From Deltaproteobacteria bacterium (GTDB taxonomy: Bacteria > Desulfobacterota > Binatia > Binatales > Binataceae): 33,547 bases of DNA. The stretch covers positions 1 to 33,547 of the forward strand of contig JAJZAI010000039.1 of assembly GCA_021799495.1 (NCBI GenBank). The letters are read 5' to 3'. Shown here piece by piece: positions 15,451 through 24,554 of this stretch. Position numbers and translations under genes: made by a program. The notes beneath the pieces were generated by a model, which had not been told where the DNA came from, searched no databases, and worked only from the letters and a program-made list of their open reading frames with translations. Each line of letters opens with the position of its first letter. Position 1 is the first letter of the stretch.

Positions 15451-15846
15451 ATGAGCGCGGCGGACAACCGGAAACTGATTACCGACGCCTTCGCGGCATG
15501 GGCGCGCGGAGACGGCAATGCGTTTTTCAATCTGCTCGCGGAGGACGTGCGCTGGACCGTGATCGGCGGCACGCCGGTCTCGCGGACCTATCCGGGCCGC
15601 GCCGCGTTCGTCGAGGGCGCGGTCAAGCCGCTCACGGCGAAGCTGGCCGGGCCGATCGTGCCAACGGTGCGCGATATTATCGCGGAAGGCGACAAGCTGG
15701 TGCTGCAGTGGGACGGCCGATCGTCGGGCAAAAACGGCGCGATTTATCATCAGACCTATTGCTGGGTGATGCGTTTCGAGAATGGCAAGGTTCGCGAGGG
15801 CGTGGCCTACCTCGACACGGCGCTGATCGATCAGCTCTGGGCCTGA
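15451..15846 (+). CDS. NTF2-like / SnoaL-like protein
   Basis: The protein has 131 residues. The alpha+beta cone fold is suggested by: LITDAFAAWARGDGNAFFNL, LAEDVRWTVIGGTPVSRTYP, DIIAEGDKLVLQWDGRSSGK and the final WVMRFENGKVREGVAYLDTA. Such proteins are small ligand-binding enzymes (isomerases, hydrolases, cyclases) or of unknown function. GGGAG precedes the ATG. It lies 62 nt downstream of the crotonase and may share its transcript. The substrate cannot be told from the sequence. Confidence 0.85.
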   Translation: MSAADNRKLITDAFAAWARGDGNAFFNLLAEDVRWTVIGGTPVSRTYPGRAAFVEGAVKPLTAKLAGPIVPTVRDIIAEGDKLVLQWDGRSSGKNGAIYHQTYCWVMRFENGKVREGVAYLDTALIDQLWA

Positions 15847-15881
15847 CGCCCGCCGCGCGGCGCAAATAATCGCCGCGGGCG
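15847..15881 (+). terminator. GC-rich hairpin after NTF2-like gene
   Basis: The transcript can form GCGGCG-CAAATAAT-CGCCGC, extended by CGCCC/GGGCG with a 5-nt bulge. It starts directly after the TGA. There is no T-run, so it may be a stabiliser or a weak terminator. Confidence 0.3.
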
Positions 15882-15915
15882 TTCGTTACGAAGTGGGAAC
15901 AAAAGTCGGATGCGG

Positions 15916-16149
15916 ATGAAATATAGGACGGTCGGGCTCGCGATCGCGCTTGGCCTTGCGATGGCGGCAAGCGCATGTGGACCGGATTCCAGTTCAGTCG
16001 GCGCCAGACCGCCGTGCGCCGTTTACCATTCGGCAGGCTCGGGCGGCTTTCCCGCGGGAGTCGGCTTCGATCCTTGCGGCCGCTTCGGAGCGCACTTTGA
16101 CAGCTCCGGATATTTTTTGCGGTCGAGTATGGCGCCGTCGGCGCGCTAA
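15916..16149 (+). CDS. Small putative lipoprotein
   Basis: From the second ATG (15,916) the protein has 77 residues. It begins MKYRTVGLAIALGLAMAASA with a cysteine next, so a lipoprotein signal peptide is likely although the lipobox (ASAC) is imperfect. The mature part is glycine- and serine-rich with two more cysteines (PPCAVYHSAG; FDPCGRFG). I do not recognise a family. Position between two genes in the same direction and the signal peptide support it as a real gene, moderately. Confidence 0.45.
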   Translation: MKYRTVGLAIALGLAMAASACGPDSSSVGARPPCAVYHSAGSGGFPAGVGFDPCGRFGAHFDSSGYFLRSSMAPSAR

Positions 16150-16267
16150 CCGGCCGATCCAGGCGGGAGCGGGCGTCGCGTGCGCCTCGATCGATCTGCT
16201 GCTTCGTATCGCGACGACGGCTAAAATCGAATCAGCCGAAACGAGCCGCAATCAATCGCCATAAGCC

Positions 16268-16984
16268 GTGGCCGGCTTTCAGGCTGAAACAGCCATGCAT
16301 ACACGTCGCGAACCGGATCGGCGCGCCCGGCGCAACTCCATCCATGCCGGCGCGGAACGTCACGCGGCTCCGGATCGCTCCGCGGCGCTGGGTCAGTACC
16401 GGGCGCGCGCCGCGGTGTACGATTTCGAGATCGCCTCGGTTGAGCCGATGCGGCGGAGGGCGATCGAGCGGCTCGGCTTGAACGCGGGCGAGGCCGTAAT
16501 CGACGCCGGATGCGGCACGGGGCTGAGCCTGATCGCGCTGGCGCGCGCGGTCGGCGAGCGCGGCGCGGTAATCGGCGTCGAACAGTCGCCGGAAATGATC
16601 GGGCGGGCGCGCGATCGCATCGCGGCGGCGGGACTGCATAACGTGACGCTGGTCAACGCTCCCGGAGAAGAGGCCGAATTTCCGCGCACGGCCGACGCCC
16701 TGCTGTTCCATTTTACCCACGACCTGATGCAGATCGAGGCGGCCGTCGAGCGCATGATGGCGGCGGTCAGGCCGGGCGGCCGGGTGGTCGCGACGGGATT
16801 GAAGTGGGCGCCGTGGTGGATGCCGGCGACGAACCTGTTCGTCCGCGTGGCGGCGCCGCGCTCGGTCACGACGCTGGCCGGACTGGACCATCCGTGGCGC
16901 AACCTCGCGCCTCATCTGACCGGCATGGTGGTCGAGGCGGGCTACGGCGGCGGAACTTATCTCGCCTACGGAACGCGCAAATGA
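16268..16984 (+). CDS. Class I SAM-dependent methyltransferase
   Basis: The protein has up to 238 residues (GTG start); an ATG at 16,295 is equally possible. The Rossmann-type SAM site is VIDAGCGTGLSLIALARAVG, followed by the acidic strand VIGVEQSPEMI and a ADALLFHFTHDLMQ segment in the place of motif III. The first ~35 residues are basic and low-complexity. The substrate is not predictable; small-molecule or lipid methylation is usual for this type. Its stop overlaps the ATG of a lipase-like gene (ATGA), so the two are translationally coupled. Confidence 0.82.
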   Translation: MAGFQAETAMHTRREPDRRARRNSIHAGAERHAAPDRSAALGQYRARAAVYDFEIASVEPMRRRAIERLGLNAGEAVIDAGCGTGLSLIALARAVGERGAVIGVEQSPEMIGRARDRIAAAGLHNVTLVNAPGEEAEFPRTADALLFHFTHDLMQIEAAVERMMAAVRPGGRVVATGLKWAPWWMPATNLFVRVAAPRSVTTLAGLDHPWRNLAPHLTGMVVEAGYGGGTYLAYGTRK

Positions 16985-17685
16985 AAGGCGCGCGCCGCGA
17001 GCGGGCGGACTCGATCGGCGCCGTGCCGCCCGGCGCAATCCTGCGCATGATCCTCGGTGCGCTTGGCGCGACCGTGGTTTTCGGACTTGCGGCGGAAGCC
17101 GTTCAGGCGGCGATCGAGTACGGACGGCTGGGCGCGGATCCGATCTTTTACGGATGGAACGCGCCGCGTGGCGGCGGCCGGCCCGTAATTGCAATTCCGG
17201 GCTTTCTCGGCAGCGACGGTTATCTGGGAACGCTGCGCGGCTGGCTCGGGCGAATCGGCTACCGGCCGTTGGAATCGGGACTGCGCCGCAATACCGGATT
17301 CAACGCCGCATCGCTGGACGAAATCGAGCGGCGTGCGGTCGAGGCGTCGCGCGCGTCGGAAGAGCCGGTCGCGCTGATCGGCCACAGCCTGGGCGGCGTT
17401 TACGCCCGCGCAATCGCGCGCCGGCGGCCGGAACTGGTGGGCGACGTGATCGCGCTGGGTTCGCCCCTGGGGCTTGACGCCGGTCCGATTCCGGCTTCGG
17501 TCAGATTCACCGCGATCTATACGCGCGGCGATCGGATCGTGCGCTATCCGTGCGCGCTGGCGCCGGGGCCAGGCGCACGTAACGTCGAGGCCGGCGGATC
17601 GCATGTTGGAATGGCTTTCAACGCCGATGTATATCGCGCGATCGCGTCCGCGCTGGCCGCCATCCACCCCTCCTCGTCCGCATAA
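16981..17685 (+). CDS. Lipase-like alpha/beta hydrolase, membrane-anchored
   Basis: The protein has 234 residues. A hydrophobic segment at about 18-45 probably anchors it to the membrane. The fold is an alpha/beta hydrolase: VIAIPGFLGSDGYLGTLRGW carries the oxyanion region, ALIGHSLGGVYARAIARRRP the nucleophile Ser136, TRGDRIVRYP the acid Asp184 and GGSHVGM the base His208. The complete triad predicts an active esterase or lipase. It overlaps the methyltransferase by 4 nt, so a joint job on a lipid or ester is possible. The substrate is unknown. Confidence 0.85.
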   Translation: MKGARRERADSIGAVPPGAILRMILGALGATVVFGLAAEAVQAAIEYGRLGADPIFYGWNAPRGGGRPVIAIPGFLGSDGYLGTLRGWLGRIGYRPLESGLRRNTGFNAASLDEIERRAVEASRASEEPVALIGHSLGGVYARAIARRRPELVGDVIALGSPLGLDAGPIPASVRFTAIYTRGDRIVRYPCALAPGPGARNVEAGGSHVGMAFNADVYRAIASALAAIHPSSSA

Positions 17686-17762
17686 TTTATACGTTCGCGC
17701 CGTCGCCGCCGGGACGCGCATGGTTTACAGCGCCGCACAAACGGGGCACGATTTTAGCGCGG

Positions 17763-17780
17763 CGCGGCCGATAGGCCGCG
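17763..17780 (+). promoter_or_regulatory. Hairpin in trmFO leader
   Basis: CGCGGCC-GATA-GGCCGCG forms a perfect 7-bp stem with a 4-nt loop, 12 nt before the trmFO ATG. It is close enough to affect ribosome access. No T-run follows. Confidence 0.25.
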
Positions 17781-17792
17781 GCGCACGAACGG

Positions 17793-19151
17793 ATGGAGCA
17801 AACGCCGGTAAAGGTGATTGGCGCCGGACTCGCGGGCAGCGAGGCGGCGTGGCAGCTCGCGCGCCGCGGAATTCGCGTGCGGCTTTACGAGATGCGTCCC
17901 GTCGCCGCGACCGAGGCGCATCGGACGCCGTTCTTCGCCGAGTTGGTCTGCTCGAATTCGCTGCGCAACGCCTCGCTGGAGACGGCGGTCGGCGTGCTTA
18001 AAGAGGAGATGCGGCGGCTCGGCTCGCTGATTATCGCGGCGGCCGATCGCGCGCGCGTTCCGGCCGGCGCGGCGCTCGCGGTGGATCGCGACGCTTTCGC
18101 GCGGTCGGTGACCGGTGCCCTGGAATCGCATCCGCTGGTCGAAGTGATCCGCGAAGAGGCGGCCGCGATTCCCGCCGGCCGGGCGATTATCGCCACCGGA
18201 CCGCTGACGAGTCCGGGCCTGGCGCGGGAATTGAACCGGATAATCGGCGAGAACCGGCTTTATTTCTACGACGCGATCGCGCCGATCGTGACCGCCGAAT
18301 CGATCGATATGGCGGTCGCGTTCAAGGCGTCGCGATGGGGCGTCGGCGGCGACGACTACATCAATTGTCCGCTCGACGAAGGGTGCTATCACGAATTTGT
18401 CCAGGCGGTGATGGCGGCGGATAAAGTCGCGGCCCATCCGTTTGAAAAACCGATCTATTTCGAGGGCTGCATGCCGATCGAGGAGATGGCGCGGCGCGGT
18501 CCGATGACGCTCGCGTTCGGCCCGATGAAGCCGGTCGGCCTGATCGATCCGCGCACGGGGCGGCGGCCGTATGCGGTCGTGCAGCTTCGTCAGGACGACA
18601 GCGCGGGGCGGCTTTACAATATCGTCGGGTTTCAAACCAAGATGACCTATCCGGAGCAGCGGCGGGTGTTGCGGATGATTCCGGGCCTGGAGCGGGCGGA
18701 ATTCGTGCGGCTCGGCTCGCTCCATCGCAATACGTTCATCGATTCGCCGCGCCTGCTGCGGCCGACGCTGCAATTGCGCGGACGCGACGATCTGATGCTG
18801 GCCGGGCAGATGATCGGCGTCGAAGGGTACGTCGAATCGGCGGCGGCCGGGATGCTTGCGGCGATCAATCTGGCGCGGATCGCGAACGGCGGCGCGCCGG
18901 CCGCGCCGCCGCCGGAGAGCGCGCTCGGCTCGCTGATCGCGTACGTGACCGATCCGGCGCGCCGCGATTTCCAGCCGATGAATGCGAATTTCGGCCTGAT
19001 GCCGCCGATCGCCGGACGCTTGCGCGGACGGGAGAAGAAAATCGCGATGGGCGGGCGGGCGCTCGCGGCGTTCGAACAATGGGTTGCGAGCGAACGAATT
19101 GAAGACGGATGCGGCGCCGGCGCGTATCCGGACGAGGCGGTGACGGCGTGA
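17793..19151 (+). CDS. trmFO: tRNA (uracil-5-)-methyltransferase TrmFO
   Basis: The 452-residue protein is TrmFO, the folate- and FAD-dependent enzyme that makes T54 in the tRNA T-loop using methylene-tetrahydrofolate. It shows the FAD dinucleotide motif [19 protein letters not shown] (residues 8-26), the family segment [12 protein letters not shown] with Cys53, and [20 protein letters not shown] with Cys226. These are the two cysteines known to act in the Bacillus enzyme. Other conserved parts are [20 protein letters not shown] and [20 protein letters not shown]. The length is normal. It is found in Gram-positives and some Gram-negative lineages instead of SAM-dependent TrmA. The next gene overlaps its stop (GTGA). 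Confidence 0.96.
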   Translation: MEQTPVKVIGAGLAGSEAAWQLARRGIRVRLYEMRPVAATEAHRTPFFAELVCSNSLRNASLETAVGVLKEEMRRLGSLIIAAADRARVPAGAALAVDRDAFARSVTGALESHPLVEVIREEAAAIPAGRAIIATGPLTSPGLARELNRIIGENRLYFYDAIAPIVTAESIDMAVAFKASRWGVGGDDYINCPLDEGCYHEFVQAVMAADKVAAHPFEKPIYFEGCMPIEEMARRGPMTLAFGPMKPVGLIDPRTGRRPYAVVQLRQDDSAGRLYNIVGFQTKMTYPEQRRVLRMIPGLERAEFVRLGSLHRNTFIDSPRLLRPTLQLRGRDDLMLAGQMIGVEGYVESAAAGMLAAINLARIANGGAPAAPPPESALGSLIAYVTDPARRDFQPMNANFGLMPPIAGRLRGREKKIAMGGRALAAFEQWVASERIEDGCGAGAYPDEAVTA

Positions 19152-20077
19152 AGCTTGGCGCGCTCGACGTCGGCAGCAATACGGTGCTGATGCTGGTCGC
19201 GGAGGCGGCGGCGCCGGCGGCGGTCGCGAAGATCGCCGACCTGAGCCGAATCACCCGGCTCGGACGCGGCGTCGACGCCACTGGCGCGCTCGATCCTGAA
19301 TCCGCCGCGCGCACGCTCGATACGATCGACGAATTCGCGGCGCGGGCGCGCGAACTCGGCGCCGAACGGATTTTAGCCGTCGCCACCGCCGCCTTGCGCG
19401 ACGCGCGCGACGGCGCGCGGTTTATCGCGCAAGTGAAACAGCGTACGGGCGTGGCGCTGGAAATAATCAGCGGCGAGGGCGAGGCCAGGCTCTCGTGGCT
19501 GGCGGCGACGCGCGGCCTGAAAATCGATCCCGCGGCGCGCCTGCTGGTCGTCGATATTGGCGGCGGTTCGACCGAGCTGATTCGCGCCGAACCGGGCGCC
19601 GCGCCCGCTCTGACCAGCCTGCGGCTTGGCTCGGTGCGATTGACCGAGCGTATCGTGCGCCACGATCCGCCGGCCGCGCGCGAGGCCGCCGACCTCAGGC
19701 TTGCGTGCGACGAGTTGTTGCAAAAGCTCGGTTGGGAATTCGCGCCGTCGGTGATGGTTGGAATCGCCGGGACCGTGACGACGATCTGCGCCTTGACGCT
19801 GGGGTTGAATCATTACGACGCGTCGCGGGTCCATGGTTATCGGCTGACGCGCGCGCAGGTGCTGGAGGCGATCGCGCGCTTCGGCGCCGTGACGCTGGAA
19901 GAGCGGCGCAAGATGCCGGGGCTGGAGCCGGGGCGCGCGGACGTGATTTTCGCGGGCGCGGCGATCCTGGAACGGGTGATGGGGCATTTCGGGCTGGATG
20001 AAGTAATCGTGAGCGACCAGGGAGTGCGCTGGGGCCTCGTCTGGCAGGCGCTCGATCAGGCGGGCGCCGCGCGCTGA
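19148..20077 (+). CDS. Ppx/GppA family phosphatase
   Basis: The protein has 309 residues when started at the GTG at 19,148, which overlaps the trmFO stop; an upstream ATG at 19,109 would lie inside trmFO. The ASKHA phosphate-binding motifs are present: [53 protein letters not shown] and [14 protein letters not shown]. The family hydrolyses polyphosphate or pppGpp. At about 310 residues it is a short form lacking the C-terminal HD domain. Coupling to trmFO suggests co-expression; no functional link is clear. Confidence 0.9.
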   Translation: MKLGALDVGSNTVLMLVAEAAAPAAVAKIADLSRITRLGRGVDATGALDPESAARTLDTIDEFAARARELGAERILAVATAALRDARDGARFIAQVKQRTGVALEIISGEGEARLSWLAATRGLKIDPAARLLVVDIGGGSTELIRAEPGAAPALTSLRLGSVRLTERIVRHDPPAAREAADLRLACDELLQKLGWEFAPSVMVGIAGTVTTICALTLGLNHYDASRVHGYRLTRAQVLEAIARFGAVTLEERRKMPGLEPGRADVIFAGAAILERVMGHFGLDEVIVSDQGVRWGLVWQALDQAGAAR

Positions 20078-20088
20078 AGCGCGCGGCG
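20065..20088 (+). terminator. Perfect 10-bp GC hairpin spanning the phosphatase stop codon
   Basis: CGCCGCGCGC-TGAA-GCGCGCGGCG forms a 10-bp stem with a TGAA tetraloop; the loop contains the TGA stop (20,075-20,077). No T-run follows. It may stop RNA polymerase in a GC-rich host, stabilise the upstream mRNA, or separate expression of the HU gene that starts at 20,112. Confidence 0.4.
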
Positions 20089-20111
20089 GAGCGAATGTCG
20101 CCCGGATTGCG

Positions 20112-20381
20112 ATGACCAAGGTTGAATTAATCGAAGCGGTGGCGCGATCGACGCGCCAGCAGAAAAAGGCGGTCGCGCTTACCCTTGAGCTCGCGTTCGA
20201 GCAGATTGCGCGCGCGATCCGCCGCGACAAGCGCTTTGTGATGCCCGGCTTCGGAACATTTTCCGTCCGGCGCCATAAAGCGCGCGCGGGATTCAATCCG
20301 CGCACCAACGCGCCGATGACGATCCCGGCGACCCGGACGGTCGGGTTTCGGCCCGCGCCCAAATTGAAGAAGGGACTTTAG
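20112..20381 (+). CDS. HU/IHF family DNA-binding protein
   Basis: The protein has 89 residues, the usual length. It carries the DNA-bending signature: RFVMPGFGTFSVRRHKARAG, FNPRTNAPMTIPATRTVGFR, and the C-terminal PAPKLKKGL. The N-terminal helices (MTKVELIEAVARSTRQQKKA) match the dimer core. It bends DNA and compacts the nucleoid. Whether it acts as HU or IHF cannot be told. It follows a GC-rich hairpin and has a weak ribosome site. Confidence 0.94.
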   Translation: MTKVELIEAVARSTRQQKKAVALTLELAFEQIARAIRRDKRFVMPGFGTFSVRRHKARAGFNPRTNAPMTIPATRTVGFRPAPKLKKGL

Positions 20382-20459
20382 CGCGCGGGCGATGGAATCA
20401 TCCCGCCGCAGCGCCGGCCGGCCGCGCTCCGTGATTGCAATCCGCGGACTTCCGCATCG

Positions 20460-21890
20460 ATGAATCGGGGACGTTTCCACTCCCTGTCGATTCTGGCGCT
20501 GGCGCTCGTGGCGGGCGGCTTTTTGCGCTTCTACCGGTTGGGCGCTTTCGAGATGTCCGCGGACGAAGGCGCCTCGTGGGCGGCCGCCGCGGCGCCGTCG
20601 CTGTCCGCGGTGCTGCGCGCGCAGATTGTGCTGAATCCGGGCAAGGCCGGCTTGCACGACGTGGCGTTGCATCTGTGGATGCGCGCTTTCGGCGACGGGC
20701 TGATCGCGATGAGAGCGCTTTCGGCGGCCGCAGGCACGCTCGCCGTGGCGTTGGTGTTCCTGCTCACACGCGAGGCGTTCGCGCCATCCGGCGTCGAGGA
20801 ATCTGCCGCGCCGCTGCCGCCGGAGGCGCGCAATTTGACGGCCGCGCTCGCGGCGTTGTTGTTCGCGGTGAATCTGGTGATGGTCAAGTACGCGCGCGAG
20901 GCGCGGATGTATCCGCTCGAAATCGACGCTGTAATCGGCGCCGCCTGCTGCGTGCTTCGCGGAATGAACCGCGGCGGCTGGGTCTGGCCGGTGGGGGCGG
21001 CGATATGCACGGCGTTAGCGATCGCCGCCCATCTGACGGCGCTTGCGGCGTTGGGGGCGATCGGACTCTGGCTGCTTTATATTTTTTTTCAGGCGCGCCG
21101 CGAAACCAAATCCGCCGCAAGCCGCGCGCGGCGCGCGCTGGGAAATCTCGCCGCGCTGGCTGCGGGAGCGGCCTTGCTGGCGCCGCTCGCGCCGGCGGTG
21201 ATCGGTTCGGCGGCGCATGCCGCGGCGATCGGCGCGATCAACTGGATCAAGCGGCCGGCGTGGTGGGCGCCCTTCGCTCTGTTCAACAAGGCCACAGGAA
21301 CGTTCGCATTTCCGGTTTACGCGGCGCTCGCGGGATGGGGCGCGATCCGGGGCTGGCGGCAGGCCCGCGACCGCGTGCTCTTTGTCCTAATCTGGATGTG
21401 GGCGCCGCCGGTGGTCGTGCTGGCGGCGTCATACATGCTTGAGCCGCTGTTTGTGGAGCGTTATCTGGCTGCGGTTTTCGTGCCATTTTTTATGCTCTCG
21501 GCGCTGGGGATCGCGGCGATCGAAAGCCGGCCGCTCAGGACGGCGGCGCTGGCGTTGGCGCTGGCGCTCGCCCTCGGCCATCTGTGGGAGTGGTCGCGCA
21601 AAGCCCACGATGCGCAATGGCGGGAGGCGGCGATGGCGGCGCTGCATCGATGCGCCGCGGGTGAAGCGATCGTCGTCGCGCCGGGTTACGCCGACAACGT
21701 CGTGCGCTACTATTTGCGCGGCCGCAAGAACGGCCCGCGGGTGATTCCCGTGAACAAAGCCGCCGGAAGCGGCGCGCGGATCGCGATTCTCGGCGGCGCC
21801 GGCGTCGCGCCGGAGATCGCTGCCAGGGTGCGCGCCGAATATCCGCGAGTCGTGGCGCGCGAGCGCGGGGTCGTGGTACGAGAACGGTAA
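20460..21890 (+). CDS. GT39/ArnT-like membrane glycosyltransferase
   Basis: The 476-residue multi-pass membrane protein has about ten hydrophobic segments. Early in the sequence FLRFYRLGAFEMSADEGASW gives the acidic pair D35-E36 in the first periplasmic loop, the catalytic place in PMT/ArnT-type enzymes that transfer sugars from polyprenyl-phosphate. HLWMRAFGDGLIAMRALSAA and MVKYAREARMYPLEIDAVIG are also typical of the family. The C-terminal part is soluble (GEAIVVAPGYADNVVRYYLR). Substrate and acceptor are unknown. It lies near two large membrane proteins with a different fold pattern. Confidence 0.82.
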   Translation: MNRGRFHSLSILALALVAGGFLRFYRLGAFEMSADEGASWAAAAAPSLSAVLRAQIVLNPGKAGLHDVALHLWMRAFGDGLIAMRALSAAAGTLAVALVFLLTREAFAPSGVEESAAPLPPEARNLTAALAALLFAVNLVMVKYAREARMYPLEIDAVIGAACCVLRGMNRGGWVWPVGAAICTALAIAAHLTALAALGAIGLWLLYIFFQARRETKSAASRARRALGNLAALAAGAALLAPLAPAVIGSAAHAAAIGAINWIKRPAWWAPFALFNKATGTFAFPVYAALAGWGAIRGWRQARDRVLFVLIWMWAPPVVVLAASYMLEPLFVERYLAAVFVPFFMLSALGIAAIESRPLRTAALALALALALGHLWEWSRKAHDAQWREAAMAALHRCAAGEAIVVAPGYADNVVRYYLRGRKNGPRVIPVNKAAGSGARIAILGGAGVAPEIAARVRAEYPRVVARERGVVVRER

Positions 21891-21923
21891 TTTCGGCGGC
21901 GGCCGATCAGGGAGACGAATCAG

Positions 21924-22784
21924 ATGGCGGAAAATGCGGTTAGTCCGGAACGTTTGAAGGAAGAACAGCGGCGCGACTGGGACACCGCCGCGGCCGGCTG
22001 GAAGAAGTGGTGGCCGTTGTTTGAACAGTGCGCCAGCCATGTGAGCGAACGGCTGGTCGAACTGGCGGGAGTACGGCCGGGCGCGCGCGTGCTGGATATC
22101 GCGACCGGCAACGGCGAACCGGCTCTGACCGCGGCGCGGCGGGCCGCTCCCGGCGGTTTCGTGATCGCCACCGATCAATCGCCCGGGATGATCGCGATTG
22201 CGCGCGAGCGTGCGGCGGCCGCCGGCGCCGCCAACGTCGAGTTCCGCCAGATTGACGGAGAGAGCCTCGATATTCCGGAGCGCGATTTCGACGCGGTGGT
22301 TTGCCGCTGGGGACTGATGTTCATGCCGGACTATGCCGGCGCGGTGCGCGCGATCCACGCGCGCCTCAAACCCGGCGGACGGTTCGCCACGGCCGTGTGG
22401 GCGAGCGCCGACCGCGTGCCGATGATCGCGATCGGCGCGGAAGCGGTAAGGCGGATTGCGTCTTTGCCGCCGCCGCCGGCCGACGCGCTCGGACCACTCA
22501 GGCTTGCCGACGAGTCGCGAATGCGCGTGGCATTGAGCGCGGCCGGGTTCCGCGATATCACGGTCGAGCGGATGATCGTCGAGTTCGTTTTCGATTCGCC
22601 CGACGACTTCACGCAGATGCGCGTCGACGTCTCGGCGCAGTTCCACGCGCTGCTGGATCGGGTCAGCGTCGACGAGCGCGGCCGGATAATCGCGGCGGTT
22701 ACCGATGGCGCACGCGCATTTGTCGCGGCCGGCGGCAAAGTACGCACGCGCAACGAGACGATCTGCTTCTCGGCCGCGCGTTGA
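21924..22784 (+). CDS. UbiE-like SAM-dependent methyltransferase
   Basis: The 286-residue protein has the motif VLDIATGNGEPALTAARRAA (residues 57-76), the acidic strand VIATDQSPGMIAIARERAAA, FDAVVCRWGLMFMPD and LKPGGRFATAVWAS. This layout is shared by UbiE/COQ5-like and related small-molecule methyltransferases. The N-terminal RRDWDTAAAGWKKWWPLFEQ is a frequent opening of this subgroup. GGGAG precedes the ATG. The substrate is not known. Confidence 0.87.
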   Translation: MAENAVSPERLKEEQRRDWDTAAAGWKKWWPLFEQCASHVSERLVELAGVRPGARVLDIATGNGEPALTAARRAAPGGFVIATDQSPGMIAIARERAAAAGAANVEFRQIDGESLDIPERDFDAVVCRWGLMFMPDYAGAVRAIHARLKPGGRFATAVWASADRVPMIAIGAEAVRRIASLPPPPADALGPLRLADESRMRVALSAAGFRDITVERMIVEFVFDSPDDFTQMRVDVSAQFHALLDRVSVDERGRIIAAVTDGARAFVAAGGKVRTRNETICFSAAR

Positions 22785-22937
22785 AGCGCTCGGGCGGGGC
22801 GGCGCCAATGCTTGATGCCATTGACGCGCCGCGCCGCTACTCTATTGCCGTGATTGCGGGTTTGGCGCAGTGCAAGGGCGCCGAATGCGGCGCGCCGGCG
22901 CGAGTGCGCGCGGATTTGGCGGAAGGGGTTTCCATCG

Positions 22938-24554
22938 ATGGCTGACGCGGCGATATCTGCCGTCGGGAACGCGAGCCGCGCGGTCGGGCCGGCGGACGGC
23001 GAGCTTGCGCTTTCCGCCGGAGCCGCCCGGGCAAGCGCACGCTACAGTCTGTTTCGATATTCGCCGCTACTATTTTTTCTCATCATTATAGTTGCGGACG
23101 CGAGCCAGTGGGCCGACCCGGATCTGTGGATCCACTTGCGGGCAGGTCAATCGATTCTCGCCAACTGGCGCGTGCCCGCTATCGACGCCTACTCATACTC
23201 CGTGCCGGGCGCAATCTGGACCGATCATGAGTGGTTATGCCAAGCGCTGATGGCGCTCGCGTACGATCATCTTGGCGTTCTCGGGCTCCAAATATGGAAG
23301 CTGCTTTTGGTGGCCGCGACGCTTGGCTTCACGTCGATGAGTCTTGCGGAGACCGGCGCGGCGCCCGCTTTGCAATTCAGAATCATGACGGTCGTCGCGA
23401 TCGCGTTGATGGAGCAATTGCAATACCGGCCGCAGCTTTTTACATACGCGCTCTTTGCTGGACTTCTGGTTCTCCTGGCGCGCGACTGGCACGGCCGGCG
23501 AGCGCCATTATTGCTGGTAATTCCGTTCATGGCGGTTTGGGCGAATCTTCATGGCGGATTCATCATGGGGATCGCCGCGATAGGAATCTACGCCGGATGC
23601 GTGATGATTTGCGCGCTATTCGGCCACGTGGCGAGGATGCGGCGCGCATTCGAGCTGGGCGCTCTGACGCTTGCGGCCTCGGCCGCCACGCTTTTGAATC
23701 CCTACGGAATCGGCCTGTGGCGTTTGATTTGGCGCGCCGCGACGGATCCTGTAAGCCGTATCGCGAATGACGATTGGCTGCCGCTTTCCCGCGCGGTGGA
23801 GGCGCAATGGAGCAATTCCCATAGCGGCGCAATCTTTGTGCTGTGCGGCGCGGGCCTGATGGCGGCGACGGCGCTTGCGGTCGCTCTCGCGCCGCGGGCG
23901 GGCGATTTCCCGTTCGTCGCGATCGCCGCGATCATGTGCGCCGCCGCCATATCGTCATCGCGCAATCTGCCCTTTGCGATTATCGCGTGCGCGGCGCCAC
24001 TGACTCTACGCCTGGCAAAAAAGGGCCGCCAATGCGAACCGGACGTGCAGACGCGATCCGCGGTAAATCCGTGGATTGCCGGCGTGATCGCGATCGTGGC
24101 CGTCTGGCGGCTTGGACTCATATCCGGCCGGCTTAAGCCGGCCATCGCGAATCCCGCCGGCGCGGTCCGGTTCATGCGGCTGAATTCGCTGCATGGCGAT
24201 ATACTAAATGATTTCAATTGGGGCGATTACCTGATTTGGCGCCTGGAGCCGCAATCGAAGGTTTTTATCGACGGCCGGTATGATACTCTCTATCCGTATT
24301 CGGTGATTCGCCAGTATATCGATTTCCGTTTCGATTTGCCTGGCGCACAAAAGACGCTCGACGGCTGGCCCCATGACTTTGTTCTGGTTTCTCCCGGAAC
24401 GCCCGCATACAAAATGATGGTCAAACAGTCTGGATGGACACTGATCTATCTCGATAGCGTGTCGGCGCTCTTCGCCCGCAATGGGACCGCGGGCGCGCTC
24501 GTCACTCCGCATCTCAAGCCCGCGGAAAAGCCGGCCGCCAGGTATTTTCCGTGA
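22938..24554 (+). CDS. Multi-pass membrane protein, paralogue A of a tandem pair
   Basis: The 538-residue protein has about ten hydrophobic segments after a 40-residue soluble start. Conserved motifs shared with the next gene are: DLWIHLRAGQ, DAYSYSVPGAIWTDHEWLCQ, YRPQLFTYALFA, WANLHGGFIMG, LHGDILNDFNWGDYLIWRLE, PQSKVFIDGRYDTLYP and PAYKMMVKQSGWTLIYLDSV. The charged D/H/E residues in the first loop and the soluble C-terminus suggest a membrane enzyme acting on lipid-linked sugars, but I cannot name the family. The start at 22,938 has GGAAGGGG upstream. It is coupled to the next gene by a GTGA overlap. Confidence 0.82.
   Translation: MADAAISAVGNASRAVGPADGELALSAGAARASARYSLFRYSPLLFFLIIIVADASQWADPDLWIHLRAGQSILANWRVPAIDAYSYSVPGAIWTDHEWLCQALMALAYDHLGVLGLQIWKLLLVAATLGFTSMSLAETGAAPALQFRIMTVVAIALMEQLQYRPQLFTYALFAGLLVLLARDWHGRRAPLLLVIPFMAVWANLHGGFIMGIAAIGIYAGCVMICALFGHVARMRRAFELGALTLAASAATLLNPYGIGLWRLIWRAATDPVSRIANDDWLPLSRAVEAQWSNSHSGAIFVLCGAGLMAATALAVALAPRAGDFPFVAIAAIMCAAAISSSRNLPFAIIACAAPLTLRLAKKGRQCEPDVQTRSAVNPWIAGVIAIVAVWRLGLISGRLKPAIANPAGAVRFMRLNSLHGDILNDFNWGDYLIWRLEPQSKVFIDGRYDTLYPYSVIRQYIDFRFDLPGAQKTLDGWPHDFVLVSPGTPAYKMMVKQSGWTLIYLDSVSALFARNGTAGALVTPHLKPAEKPAARYFP

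Noticed and set aside
17754-19079. 441-codon minus-strand open frame
   Set aside because: It is antisense to trmFO, which is complete and has both catalytic cysteines.
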